Assembly (NCBI RefSeq): GCF_032362555.1
Contig: NC_083523.1
Span: 1,835,501 to 1,899,500 of the forward strand
DNA length: 64,000 nt
Reading direction: 5' to 3'
From: Amyelois transitella
Lineage: Eukaryota > Arthropoda > Insecta > Lepidoptera > Pyralidae
In this document: positions 18,608-28,799 of the stretch, one piece after another
How positions within the stretch are numbered: the first letter of the stretch is position 1
Layout of the letters: every line of letters starts with the position of its first letter
Notes under the pieces: generated by a model
Told to the model about the DNA's origin: nothing
The model's input: only the letters and a program-made list of their open reading frames with translations
Database searches by the model: none
Translations under genes and position numbers: made by a program

Positions 18608-19497
18608 CCATGAGGCTTCTTGATTCCAACGCAGTTTGGGCGGCGTCTTGCTGCTTACCCTCTCTATTTAAGGTGGGCTTCATTTCTACGTATTCGTTCA
18701 AATCAGATGAAGACCATGAGGCTTCTTGATTCCAACGCAGTTTGGGCGGCGTCTTGCTGCTTACCCTCTCTATTTAAGGTGGGCTTCATTTCTACGTATT
18801 CGTTCAAATCAGATGAAGACCATGAGGCTTCTTGATTCCAACGCAGTTTGGGCGGCGTCTTGCTGCTTACCCTCTCTATTTAAGGTGGGCTTCATTTCTA
18901 CGTATTCGTTCATATCAGATGAAGACCATGAGGCTTCTTGATTCCAACGCAGTTTGGGCGGCGTCTTGCTGCTTACCCTCTCTATTTAAGGTGGGCTTCA
19001 TTTCTACGTATTCGTTCAAATCAGATGAAGACCATGAGGCTTCTTGATTCCAACGCAGTTTGGGCGGCGTCTTGCTGCTTACCCTCTCTATTTAAGGTGG
19101 GCTTCATTTCTACGTATTCGTTCATATCAGATGAAGACCATGAGGCTTCTTGATTCCAACGCAGTTTGGGCGGCGTCTTGCTGCTTACCCTCTCTATTTA
19201 AGGTGGGCTTCATTTCTACGTATTCGTTCATATCAGATGAAGACCATGAGGCTTCTTGATTCCAACGCAGTTTGGGCGGCGTCTTGCTGCTTACCCTCTC
19301 TATTTAAGGTGGGCTTCATTTCTACGTATTCGTTCAAATCAGATGAAGACCATGAGGCTTCTTGATTCCAACGCAGTTTGGGCGGCGTCTTGCTGCTTAC
19401 CCTCTCTATTTAAGGTGGGCTTCATTTCTACGTATTCGTTCGAGTCAGATGAAGACCATGAGGCTTCTTGATTCCAACGCAGTTTGGGCGGCGTCTT
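18608..19497. repeat. 106-bp minisatellite, eight units and a part
   Basis: Units start at 18608, 18714, 18820, 18926, 19032, 19138, 19244, 19350 and 19456. They are almost identical, the main variable site being TTCAAATC / TTCATATC / TTCGAGTC. 106 is not a multiple of three, so overlapping 71-codon open frames appear in all phases; they are by-products. Homogeneity points to very recent slippage or unequal exchange. Confidence 0.95.
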
Positions 19498-19695
19498 GCC
19501 CCTTACCGTCTAGCAGGACGGTGTTGGCGGGTGGACTTCAACCGACCCGCTCCACGATGTGGATCGAGTAGCTGCCATCGCCGGTGCAGCAGTGGCCGAA
19601 CAACAACCTCGGCTTGCACCGATGTTGTTTCTCCATCGCATCCACAAAATTGTTACACCCTAAAATTAAAATTGTCTTGCAATATATTCAGTTGG

Positions 19696-19860
19696 CTAAC
19701 ATTCTTCACTGTCGAGCACCACACGCACACGGCGGCACTTAAGTGGCACGAGTTCTTCTTCTGAACCGATTTGAAAACTGTCGTTCAACAAATTCACTTC
19801 GATGTTATCAATATTTTCCAAGTCTTGTTGACTTATCTCTAAATTCTTAAAGTCGTCCAT
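19696..19860 (-). pseudogene. piggyBac PGB1 N-terminal start
   Basis: 55 codons from an ATG at 19860: MDDFKNLEISQQDLENIDNI, then GSEEELVPLKCRRVRVVLDS. Acidic piggyBac-type N-terminus. The frame closes before the minisatellite. Confidence 0.55.
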
Positions 19861-19909
19861 AATGTAGGTAATATAAAAACTAAATGCGTTGTAAGGATGG
19901 CGCACCATG

Positions 19910-20600
19910 GGTCGTTTTTAAAAAAACACAAATATACTGCTTAGATAAGAAATGATTAATTCACTTCACACCCACAATGTTATAAAGAAAATTGATAAAA
20001 TTCACGGACCGATCTAAAGGGAGGTTTGCGGCTTACTAACTCGTCACGCTATTTAAAAACAGTTTTATATAAATTTAAAATGCTTGTGCTATCAATAGCT
20101 GCATATTAATTATGAACATAACATCTCCCAAAAGACTGAGCTTTATACAAAATAAAAGTAAAAGCGAAGGATCTGAATGATCAAAATTAGAAATAACAAA
20201 TAAAACTTAAGATAAAATATGCATAAGCATGCTTATGTCCTGAAATGGAAATTTATCCATATGAAAATAAAATTAAAAATTGGTTAAGTTAGTAGGAAAG
20301 TTATCTAAGGGTCTGAAAGCGACCTTTCTTTTAAGTTTATGAATTTCTATTTCAGGGAGACATTTTATAGACTTATTATCATGTTCTGTTGATTTGGAAG
20401 AAATATCAATTAATTCTATAGATGAACTTACTTTATTATCAAGTCTTTTAAGTTTTTTATTATAACATTGATTGTATATCTGAATAAAACAAGCTGAATT
20501 GTCACAACAGGAGTTTTACCATTTTTTATAAATCTTATATAATATATAAAGTATGATCACAGTTACAGAAAAATAAGCGAGAGCGGATTTAACAATGTAA
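19910..20600. other. non-coding, AT-rich
   Basis: No gene or clear repeat. Long A/T runs and scattered stops in all frames. Confidence 0.5.
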
Positions 20601-20777
20601 CCTATAATTCTATGGAAAAAGTATTTTTACTATACCGCACGAAGTAGCAACCCATTGCCCATTTTGTAGAATTATTGTCTGGCATCCAAGCCCGAAGCAT
20701 GTTCTCCACATCTTGATTGTTCCGCTCAACTCTTCCCTGGGTCTGCGGGTGTCCCGGAGTACCATGTATTATTTTAC

Positions 20778-21127
20778 AATCCGGGGTATGTTGGCCCAAA
20801 GGGCAGAATGTCCAATGTGTCAAAATGCCAAGGAAATAATGTCCTTTTGTTAAAATGTCCAGTGGTCTGAACATCCAGGTGACTTAAAACCAAATTGTTA
20901 AAAAGACAAACTGATATTAAGTCCATTTGTCAAAATATCCTATTGTTAAAATGCCCAGTTGTCATAACATCCATGTGTCAAAACAACAATTGTTAAAATG
21001 TCAATTTGTCATTATGTCCAGTTATCAAAACACCCAATAGATAATATGCGCAGCTGTCATAATGTTGAATATCAAAACACCCAATAGCCGAAACGTCTAG
21101 TTGTTATAATGTCCAGTTACTGGAACC
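20778..21127. repeat. MULE left terminal repeat built from AATGTCC words
   Basis: Many irregular copies of (A)AATGTCC, AAAATGCC and CATAATGTCC at 15-25 bp spacing. The right counterpart at 23457-23796 has GGACATTATGRCTCCTTGG repeats in reverse. The outer 40 bp match best and the inner parts only in word content. Confidence 0.8.
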
Positions 21128-21173
21128 ACAAATTAATTGTTAATTACCCTCCATCTATGCAATTTCTTAGAGC

Positions 21174-21290
21174 CTTATCACATTTGCGATGTGCGAGCGA
21201 ATTTCTCATACAAAACTCGTACGCGGCGAACTCGCTGCGTCTTCGCCTTTATACAAAATTCGCTCACAAATCGCAAGTGTGATGAGGGTG
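21174..21290. repeat. imperfect inverted repeat inside the MULE
   Basis: CTTATCACATTTGCGATGTG at 21175 pairs with CAAATCGCAAGTGTGATGAG near 21270. A second arm pair (GGCGAACTCGCTGCGTCTTC and GAAGACGAATACCTACGCAG) extends to about 21360. It looks like a small MITE or a folded subterminal piece. Confidence 0.6.
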
Positions 21291-21529
21291 TATTTTTTTA
21301 GCGAATTTTAAATGAAGACGAATACCTACGCAGCGAGTTCACCGCGTAAGAGTTTCGAGTTATGTAACAAATAAGACATCAATTAAAGCTTAAAATTTAT
21401 TTCTTTCCAACAAAAATCAACAGAAAATATAACTTAAACAATTGTCGCTTTCACATATTCCCTAATATTAAATCATCGATAGGAACAGGATATTATCTAC
21501 TTAAACTTACAATTGCTGGCACATACTTA

Positions 21530-22918
21530 TTATTTACACTGTTTCTGTAATTTTATGCAGCCTTGAAGAAACTGCAGTGGCGTAATATTTTTCTCAATTA
21601 CGTCGTGTAATTTTTCAGTATACTTTTTATTGAATAAAATCACACTCCTTTTTCTCTTATTACGGTCAAATAAACTTCTCTTTATTACGTAATCTTTGTG
21701 TTTTGCCTCTTTTCGTAATAAATCTATAAATTTGAATAAATTTCGCTTCGTGGCGTGCATCCTCTTCTTGATACGACTGTGCCAAGCCTCGACAGAGTTG
21801 TTAGTTCTGTGTCTATCACTAGAACAACTTATATCAGCCTGTAATGATTTTGACAGCCATTCTTTGACAAAATAATGTTCAAAATTTTCGATTTCTGAAC
21901 TTTTTTCAGAATTGGAATTCACGATATCATTCCAACCAGCAGAAATCAAATCTTTGGGCAAAAGTGGCAAATTGGAAGTTAAGCGAGCTAATTTCCTTCC
22001 CTCCATTTTATCACAAAGATTGAGCTGCTTTGCTTTTCTCCATATAGCTCTTTGGAAATGAAAAAAACAACCTGTTATTTCACATTCTGGGAAGACCATT
22101 CTCATAGCGTTAATCTGTGCCTTCTCGTAATCGCACTTGAATTTATTAATTACTATGTTAAATTTATCTCTTAGTGTAGAGAAGACACGTAAATATGTTT
22201 CAGTGCTTTTGTCAGGGAGAAGAGCGTATACCACTGGTACTACGCAAGTATGTTCATTGGTGCTCTCTATATCCATGTGAATACTGTACAGTTGATAGAA
22301 GGGAGAAGGCACAACGTCAAAAGTACCATCACCAAAGAAGGTTGTTTTGCTTGAAACGAGGGCATTTTTCATAGTCTTCAAAGAAAGTTCGGTACTAAAA
22401 ATGAGTAACTTATTTGTGTCTCCATCTTCACTAATCAAAAATTTATCTTTCAGAATATCTGGTATTTCTACATCTGACAGGTTGTCGAATTTTGTCGATG
22501 TAACATTAAGTACATTATTGCGAGCCCTATACATTGACCGCTTTAGTGAGTCAAACGTAGGCACGTGTGTTGTGTTGGAATCGGAATCACTGTCGTCATC
22601 CGCCTCATGTAATGCACTAAAACACTCCTCATATATCTTACGCACAGGAGAGTAGCGAGTGCATACATTACTTTTAAAATCTTGTTTCGCTAGGTGTATT
22701 GCGTTTTTAGATGTCATCGCCTCGCAAAGATGCGTACTCTTTCTTATAACCCTCGTCCCTTCACTATTTATCGTGATTGACGCCGCACATTCGTCTCGGT
22801 TCACGCATCTCCACAGAGTGGTGCCGTTAATGTTTGAACCATTTCTATTATACCTGTGCAATCCAACTAGCACTGTGTCTTTGCCTTTTTGATTTTTACT
22901 AAACGTTATTTCCTCCAT
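21530..22918 (-). CDS. MULE transposase with FLYWCH finger
   Basis: Uninterrupted 462 codons from ATG 22918. Residues 1-67 are a FLYWCH-type finger (W36, C38, C44, H63, C65). The MULE DDE domain has FFGDGTFDVVPSPFYQLYSIH-like core (D197), CDYEKAQINAMRMVFPE (D263), the CxxH of GCFFHFQRAIWRK (C284, H287) and NNSVEAWHSRIKKRM (E377). This is the full catalytic set. The protein cuts and pastes the 3-kb element. It is the only gene between the long terminal repeats. An open frame plus matching target duplication suggests recent activity. Confidence 0.93.
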   Translation of the reverse strand: MEEITFSKNQKGKDTVLVGLHRYNRNGSNINGTTLWRCVNRDECAASITINSEGTRVIRKSTHLCEAMTSKNAIHLAKQDFKSNVCTRYSPVRKIYEECFSALHEADDDSDSDSNTTHVPTFDSLKRSMYRARNNVLNVTSTKFDNLSDVEIPDILKDKFLISEDGDTNKLLIFSTELSLKTMKNALVSSKTTFFGDGTFDVVPSPFYQLYSIHMDIESTNEHTCVVPVVYALLPDKSTETYLRVFSTLRDKFNIVINKFKCDYEKAQINAMRMVFPECEITGCFFHFQRAIWRKAKQLNLCDKMEGRKLARLTSNLPLLPKDLISAGWNDIVNSNSEKSSEIENFEHYFVKEWLSKSLQADISCSSDRHRTNNSVEAWHSRIKKRMHATKRNLFKFIDLLRKEAKHKDYVIKRSLFDRNKRKRSVILFNKKYTEKLHDVIEKNITPLQFLQGCIKLQKQCK

Positions 22919-22984
22919 ATTACGCCGCGGATATTAAACCCAAACGAGATCGACTGGATGACAGGAAATGTGGTGACATTTCAA

Positions 22985-23045
22985 CTTCATTTATTTAATT
23001 TATTTATTTATTCATTTATTTATTCAATGAATTTATTTACAGCAT
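22985..23045. repeat. (ATTT)n microsatellite
   Basis: TTTATTTAATTTATTTATTT and similar for about 60 bp, 3' to nothing obvious. Confidence 0.8.
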
Positions 23046-23216
23046 GTACAGGAGTTTGACAAAAAATATTAATTACTTTGTTTGAAATATATAAAATAAA
23101 AACTAGCGTGTAGAATTTCGGGAATTTGCTCCGAAAAGATTTATTTGATGTAAGGGTTGCATCGTTTAAAATATTTGCGTTAGAAATTGATGGACCTTAT
23201 ATATTAATATTTCATA

Positions 23217-23290
23217 CTAGCAGCCCGTCCCGGCTTCGCACGGGAATTGAAAGAAAACGGTTATATTAACAAAAATTACAAATTTTAGCA
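23217..23290 (-). mobile_element. Helitron 3' end, minus strand
   Basis: Read on the minus strand: CCCGTGCGAAGCCGGGACGG, then GCTGCTAG, the same terminal stem and CTAG as the Helitron ending at 9631. Its 5' end was not found. It sits within the right part of the MULE. Confidence 0.65.
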
Positions 23291-24361
23291 CACTGATACA
23301 CCAATCTGGATACACCAAAAATGAGGAATCAATGCGGGGTCTCCATACAACGACTCGCTTTATTTACTACACCAGTAGGGTTCCGAAGCCGTTAGGTACT
23401 ATACTACTAAGAAATGCACTACTGATGAAAATTGTGACTTAGAGACTTGTACACATTCACTATAATGGTCTTTATATCATCTGGACATTATGACTCCTTG
23501 GGCATTTTGACATTTTTTCATATTAACAAATGGTCTTCATATCATCTGGACATTATGACTCCTTGAACATTCTGACTCTTGTACGTATTGACCAAAAGTC
23601 TTTATATCATATGGACATTATGGCTACTTGGACCCTCTGACCCTTGGACATATTGACTTATAGACTTTTTGACGTATGGACATTATGGCTCCTTGGACAT
23701 TATGGCCCTTGGACGTATTGAGCTATAGACTTTTTAACGTCTGGGCATTATGACCCCTTGGACATTCTGCCCTTTGGGCCAACATACCCCGGATTGTTAT
23801 TTTACACTCCGGCCACATTTTAACCATTTCTTCAATTATGTTAGCAGTGAATTCTTTGCCGTTATCGCTCTGCAGTATATACGGTGCTCCAAATTCTAAA
23901 AATATTTTAAGCAATTCGGTGGCAACTTCACTTGCTTTTTTTGTACTAATTGGTCTAAGGTGTATAAACTTAGTGCTATGATGCTTAGTAGTTGAGAAGT
24001 CATTTAAACTCACCGTCTGGTGCTGACTGTAGATCAATCAGATCGACTTGACCCCTCTCATTAAAATCTCTAGATATAATTGGTTTAACTACGATGCCTT
24101 TCTTTGGTATGTTATGTTTAGATTCACAGACAGGATACAATGAGACGAATAAGTCGATTGCTTTTCTCACAATAATAAACCTATCCTTAATTTGATACTG
24201 AATTTTGTCTCGACTACCATGTCCGCAGCTTCTATGAATATCTAATAATGTGTCGTAATATTCTTCTAACGGTATTATACGAACCGTTGGACTTTCAGGG
24301 CAATCTTTTTTAAAATAAGGTAGACCAGATCACTAATACTCATTACCTCATATTTTTTTAA

Positions 24362-24800
24362 CCAGTAATATAAATAATAATAATAATAAATCATTTATTT
24401 CAGACTTGCGTCCATATCTTCATACATTGCATTATAATAAATAGGAATACATAGATTAAATCAAATTAAATTAAATGTTAATTTGAAGAGGCAGATAAAT
24501 CTATCTACTTCTCCAATCCAACATTGTTGGAAACATGCAATTCATACCAATGTGCCCACATTGGACTCTCAAGTTTATTTGCAATAATGTTCATGACGCC
24601 GTTGGGACTACACCGGACTCTACGCATCAGGGAAGCCGTCCGTTTACGAATGATTGCGTAATAGTCATCTACATTAGCATTCGCAAACATCCCCGACGCG
24701 CTGCAGAATCGAGGCAGTCCCATCAGCGCCCTGAAAGCATTATTGTACTGGACACTATTGTGCAGGCGTCTACCGAGAACCAGATTCTATAGACACCTTA
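24362..24800 (-). mobile_element. non-LTR retrotransposon (LINE), 3' end only
   Basis: Minus strand: FRALMGLPRFCSASGMFANA, then YAIIRKRTASLMRRVRCSPN and HWYELHVSNNVG, which is the tail of a LINE reverse transcriptase of the kind with a conserved GLPRFCSAS motif. It is followed by an untranslated stretch ending in (TTA)n at 24370-24385. Severely 5'-truncated, as usual for LINEs. Confidence 0.75.
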
Positions 24801-24984
24801 GCATCTTTTATGTGCCGGATAACCTCAAAAATCTTCTCAGTTGTCCACGGCTTTTTTACAGCTCCCGCTTAAAGATCGTAAAACTTTTTCAACTCATTAT
24901 AATAAATGTCTTTATAATCACAATTATTTTGCGAAAAGTCTTTTGAACACATAGTATTTGCCCTTTTTTTATTACTTTTTGTGA
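24801..24984. other. unassigned spacer
   Basis: No coding capacity and no clear repeat. Confidence 0.4.
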
Positions 24985-25498
24985 CCAAAATCACTACTTG
25001 ACGCCATTTTGTTTGTTTTGGTCAACAGCGGCGCACGTGGTAAGAAACAGAACTAAACCGCCTTCCAAATAAAGTCTTTAAAGGAGTGGTAGCAAGAACT
25101 GCCGTTTGATCCTGTGAGCTCTGACTTCCAAGAGCCTCTTCAAAAGAAGACATCTTAGCAGCAAACATGTTCTTCATTTCGCTCATGTCCTTGCACAGAA
25201 TGGAAAGAGAGTCCATAGTGATGATAATAATTATGTGTCCAAAGAGTGATAAGTGCCTTTGAAAAATAGTCTGGCAAGATAATAATCAAAGTAAATTATA
25301 ACATGAAGCAGATAAATTGTATTAATAAATTAAAATTATATTATTTATGAATTAAAATTATGGAGCACTTTTGAATATGTGTTTACTTTTTAACAGCTAC
25401 CGCCGAAAAAAATTTTTTTTATGTCACAAAATCACTACTTGACGCCATCTTGTTTGTTTTGGTCAACAGCGACGCACGTGGTAAGAAACAGAACTAAA
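24985..25498 (-). repeat. 72-bp direct repeats (24985-25057, 25429-25498) bracketing a short open frame
   Basis: Both copies contain ATCACTACTTGACGCCAT and GTCAACAGCGRCGCACGTGG then TAAGAAACAGAACTAAA. On the minus strand each carries ATGGCGTCAAGTAGTGA after CAAACAAA, a possible start codon (MASSSDF). Between them, 25216-25022 encodes a 64-codon acidic/amphipathic peptide (MDSLSILCKDMSEMKNMFAA). The layout could be a tandem duplication or repeat ends of an unnamed element. Confidence 0.5.
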
Positions 25499-25499
25499 T

Positions 25500-26263
25500 A
25501 CTTCAATTTGCCGCGGCATTATCTAGATGAATTCAATCGTCAATCAAATCTTCAGGCTTATTAGATAACGACACGGCATAATACATTTTGCCTTTGGCGT
25601 TTTACATAACAGCAAGCGTTTATAAACTGACGACGCCGTATGTAAACGGCGGAATCATACAAAGTGCCTGCGACATATACATGAGATGAGCGAAACTGTA
25701 GTTTGAAAATATGCAATACAATAATTTTTTTAATGATAACATTCCTGTACCCTGTAATGTATAGTCTTTAATTTCATGAGTACATTTAATAGTTAATTTA
25801 TTTGACTGGACATATAAATATTTTCCATCATTTAATTTCTGCCATACATTCACATTACCATAAATTACTTTAACCCGGCGTCATTGTGGCTACTAAATAG
25901 AACTTGGCCGTTGTGGCAGGGTAAATTTTATCCATGTACATTATTGTACACTGAATCAAGCTTATGTCAATATTAGTTTTCTATAATAGGGAAATAGGTA
26001 GTTAAATACATTATTAATAGAAATCAAACATATATTTATCATAAAATGAGCATATAACTTATCAAATTAAATATTGTTATTCTGCGATATTTTTTTTGAA
26101 ACATAACTTAAAACGTTTATTCGAAATTATAACATTATAGACATTTACAATGTTATAAATTGTTAATTTTGAATTGCCCTTTTTCTAGATGGGGATGATG
26201 GATGCTTTTTTTTTATTCATCCGTTCGAGTACATTTTTGTATGTTACAATCTCTGCTTTATTA
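25500..26263. other. non-coding, AT-rich
   Basis: No recognised gene. Long A/T tracts. Confidence 0.45.
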
Positions 26264-26871
26264 TTAGTAACTCGTTTTTTTTCGGTTTCTGGGAGGATCA
26301 TTCTTGGCTATAGTTTGTAGTAATATCTCTTCGAATAATATGTTTTCATGTTCCTGTTTTGGAGGTTTAATTGTTTGTACATCTAAAATTTTTAATGTAT
26401 TTTGTGGATCGATATTTTGGAAATTCGTAGATATTTGTAGTTTAATTGGAGTCTGGTTTGGTTTTTGTCCATATTCTTGTTTTAAAGTACACGTTTGAAA
26501 TTCTTGGGTCTTAGATAGATAGATAGATAAAACTCCATGAGAGCAAAACATACAAAACAACACAAAGCAGATATAGATGGTACAAATGCGGACTTATCGC
26601 TAATGCAATCTCTTCCAGTCAACCTTTGGGTGGAAGGAAACCGAACAGGAGATCGGCGTTGGCGCAGAGTCGCGCAGTCTTACCTTTATTTACATACGTC
26701 TTTGGCTCCACACCTTTCATTTTATTTACTTTTAGTATATTTTCACATGCCGCTCTTGCTTTATTTCTGTCTCGATTTTCTTTTTCTTCGTATCGTATAT
26801 ATATTCGCTACTAATATATGTATATTAGTAGCGAATCTGCCGAATTACGAATATGTCCAATACAGAATCTG

Positions 26872-27091
26872 TCGTACACCGAACAAAGGACGGGCACACA
26901 TACAAACTCGTAATACAGTTGAGAGATGCTTCAGGGTGTGGAAGCAAAGATTTCGGTATTTACTTAGAGGTTTTACCACAAAATTAGATATCACGAAACT
27001 ATATATTGTTGCATTGGCAATATTGCATAATATTGCAATGCACAACCAAGATCTGCTCGAGGTTATAGAGAAAACCACAATTAAAATCTAG
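26872..27091 (+). pseudogene. HARBI1-like transposase, C-terminal end
   Basis: NKGRAHIQTRNTVERCFRVW, then KQRFRYLLRG and IVALAILHNIAMHNQD match the DDE_4 segment around the catalytic Glu (..R..VE..FG..K.RF..L) and the LHN phrase. The first two catalytic Asp regions are absent; the upstream open frame is not related. Confidence 0.8.
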
Positions 27092-27294
27092 ACTTCATTT
27101 ATTCTCGTAACAACTCCTTCAGGGGAAATGTTGCAAGGGCAGCTTTTATTAATGAAAATTTTTAACTTATACCAAATCTTTGTTAAAACCCATTCTTTAA
27201 AATATTATAAAATAAAAGATAGCTTTGCTTACTATAAGTTTTTATTTTCTAAAAAATCAATATAATATCTTCTTACACAACTATCAAAAACTAA

Positions 27295-27591
27295 TTATGT
27301 AGAAAGAAGCTTCTTTTCTAATATTTCTCGCTCCTGTATGACCGATTTTAATTTTTCCTTTTGTATTTTCATTTTTAATACATGCTCTTCTTCAGCCATC
27401 TTTATTTTTTTCTTGTGTATTTCCATTTTTATTGCATGCTCTTCCTCGGCCACCTCCATATGCCTCATATGTTCTTCATCCTTTAACATTTTGCTATGAT
27501 TTACCATTCTATTTACATAGTCATCTTGGTCCTGTAATATAACAAATAATTGAAAACCGGCCAAAATTTCTGTCGTTGTGTTGATATACAA
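27295..27591 (-). pseudogene. Harbinger accessory protein, coiled-coil tail
   Basis: VNHSKMLKDEEHMRHMEVAE, then repeated EEHAIKMEIHKKK and EEHVLKMKIQKEK heptads ending EREILEKKLL. This is the type of C-terminal coil seen on Myb/SANT-like partners of Harbinger transposases. The DNA-binding exon is not found. Confidence 0.6.
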
Positions 27592-27689
27592 TAGTGAGGT
27601 TAAAATAAGAGGCAGTAAACTAAGATAATATAATTACCTTTTTTGGCTTTGGATATCTTCAACACCAGCCGAGCTGATAATAACTTTGT

Positions 27690-28080
27690 CTCAGATGGAT
27701 TTGGAGGCCGAACTTCGGATTAAAAATCTTTGAAGGATCTGGATTTATGGATGTATTACCACCTAAAGCTTGTATCATAGCAAGCAGAGGCTTCAAGCAC
27801 ATTGAAAAAGTGCTGGCAAAAAACCACTTTCAGTTGATAAGACCACCTAGTGTTAGCTCCCCCAAGAAAAGTTCAGAAGACGAAGTACCTACTACGTTCG
27901 ATGAAAATTGCAAGTCTTCGAATCCATATTGAAAGAGTAATTAGAAGATTTCGAGAATTTGCTTTTCTAAAGCCACATGCCTGTGTAGATCATTTTCTAA
28001 TTCCCCATTTAGACTATAGTATAATCATTTGTTATGCACTTGTGAATTTACAATCACCTTCAATTAAAAAAATAAAAAAC
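27690..28080 (+). pseudogene. ISL2EU-type DDE transposase, C-terminal part
   Basis: SGFMDVLPPKACIIASRGFK, then HIEKVLAKNHFQLIRPPSVS in one frame and ASLRIHIERVIRRFREFAFL with DYSIIICYALVNLQSPSIKK in another. These match the end of the DDE_4 domain of THAP-DDE proteins of ISL2EU elements (ADRGF..I, IHVER.IRR...F). One frame break lies between ENCK and the second part. Confidence 0.75.
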
Positions 28081-28149
28081 AGTATTTTCGGAGCATAGCT
28101 TTATTTAATAAATTTATGAAAGTTTTGGACAAAAAAATGTGCTTAAATA

Positions 28150-28480
28150 TTATATATATATCTTAGGGAATACAGCATCTATCCAGAATTTCTTTTCAAT
28201 ATTCATAATAGATACAATGCTGTTATCATATGGCACATGGTAAATATCTACTTTTATTATTTCAAAATTTGAGTGAGTTATACAGAAAAGTGCTATTTTC
28301 CTTTTGCTGAAAAACATTTGCAGTTGTACTTGTTGAACACAAGTACAATTTGGTGTTATTTTGTTGTCTTTCACAAGTATGGCAGATATCGGTTGAAGGA
28401 CATTTCACATCTATTGTATAATTTTCAGTAAGCCCGTCAGGTGTTGCATTAAAAATAGGATTCTTGGCATTAAGGAGTAG
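28150..28480 (-). pseudogene. ISL2EU-type YqaJ nuclease, C-terminal part
   Basis: NPIFNATPDGLTENYTIDVK, then CPSTDI, in one frame, followed in another by VQQVQLQMFFSKRKIALFCI and KKFWIDAVFPKIY. This is the YqaJ-like exonuclease core (SPDG, E.K.P, Q.Q.QM...) carried by ISL2EU elements. It is convergent with the DDE fragment at 27690-28080, as in complete elements. Confidence 0.75.
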
Positions 28481-28557
28481 TCCAGCTTCTTAAATTTAAA
28501 TCTGAATAGCAGAAACAAAAATATTAATTATGTACAACAAATGCCTTGATTCAAACA

Positions 28558-28764
28558 TTACAAATTTCTTTTATTCAAAATATTCAAACAAACCACCGCT
28601 GGATCACTATTATAACATGTAGCGAGACCAGATGATTGAATGTGACGCCATATGCTTTGGTTCAAATGAAAAAAACAAAGCTTATTTAAGCAGGTTGGAA
28701 AAACCATTTTTATAGCTTTCATTGCTGCACGTTCAAAATCGGTAAGGATTATTTTTGGGCACAT
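28558..28764 (-). pseudogene. MULE transposase fragment, second family
   Basis: KIILTDFERAAMKAIKMVFP, then LCFFHLNQSIWRHIQ. The second catalytic Asp and CxxH of a MULE, different in sequence from the one at 21.5 kb. Isolated fragment. Confidence 0.8.
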
Positions 28765-28799
28765 AAATTTAGTAAGGTAGATTTAGTAGTAACAAACTA

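Larger units (their letters stand above)
20778..23796 (-). mobile_element. MULE DNA transposon with intact transposase
   Basis: 3.0 kb. Tips CAATCCGGGGTATGTTGGCC, present at 20778 (from AATCC) and in reverse ending at 23796. The direct duplication TTATTTTAC (9 bp) lies at 20769-20777 and 23797-23805, the size MULEs make; one base of uncertainty remains at the joint. The terminal repeats extend for roughly 340 bp on each side as loose repeats of AATGTCC/AAAATGTCC words. It carries one gene, 21530-22918, and a Helitron end at 23217. It sits inside an integrase codon region. Confidence 0.88.
20602..24310 (-). mobile_element. integrase-bearing fossil (KRBA2/Gypsy-integrase type), split by a MULE
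   Basis: On the minus strand the right part (about 24310-23806) encodes a zinc-binding integrase N-terminus (EEYYDTLLDIHRSCGHGSRD) and core (GQVDLIDLQSAPDGEF, FGAPYILQSDNGKEF). The left part (20768-20602) carries GTPGHPQTQGRVERNNQDVE, the third acidic residue. This integrase style is found in KRBA2-like genes and Ginger/Gypsy relatives. No terminal repeats are visible. The copy is broken, with a few interruptions besides the MULE insertion at 20778-23796. Age is moderate. Confidence 0.75.
26264..27660 (+). mobile_element. degraded PIF/Harbinger element H5
   Basis: Contains a HARBI1-type transposase tail on the plus strand (26872-27091) and, on the minus strand, accessory pieces: a coiled-coil exon (27591-27295) and a Pro/Gln-rich piece (26520-26264). 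The opposite-strand arrangement resembles H1-H4 but no complete exon pair remains and no terminal repeats are seen. A TAGA microsatellite lies at 26513-26530. Confidence 0.6.

Noticed and set aside
15332-19497. CRISPR-like array
   Set aside because: Units are contiguous tandem repeats of 106 and 385 bp without spacers, in a eukaryotic genome.
18620-19571. Series of overlapping ~71-codon plus-strand open frames
   Set aside because: They are by-products of the 106-bp minisatellite read in three phases; no start context, no domain.
26537-26870. N-terminal half of the 184-codon plus-strand frame
   Set aside because: Only the part after about 26872 resembles a transposase; the rest is hydrophobic translation of AT-rich DNA.
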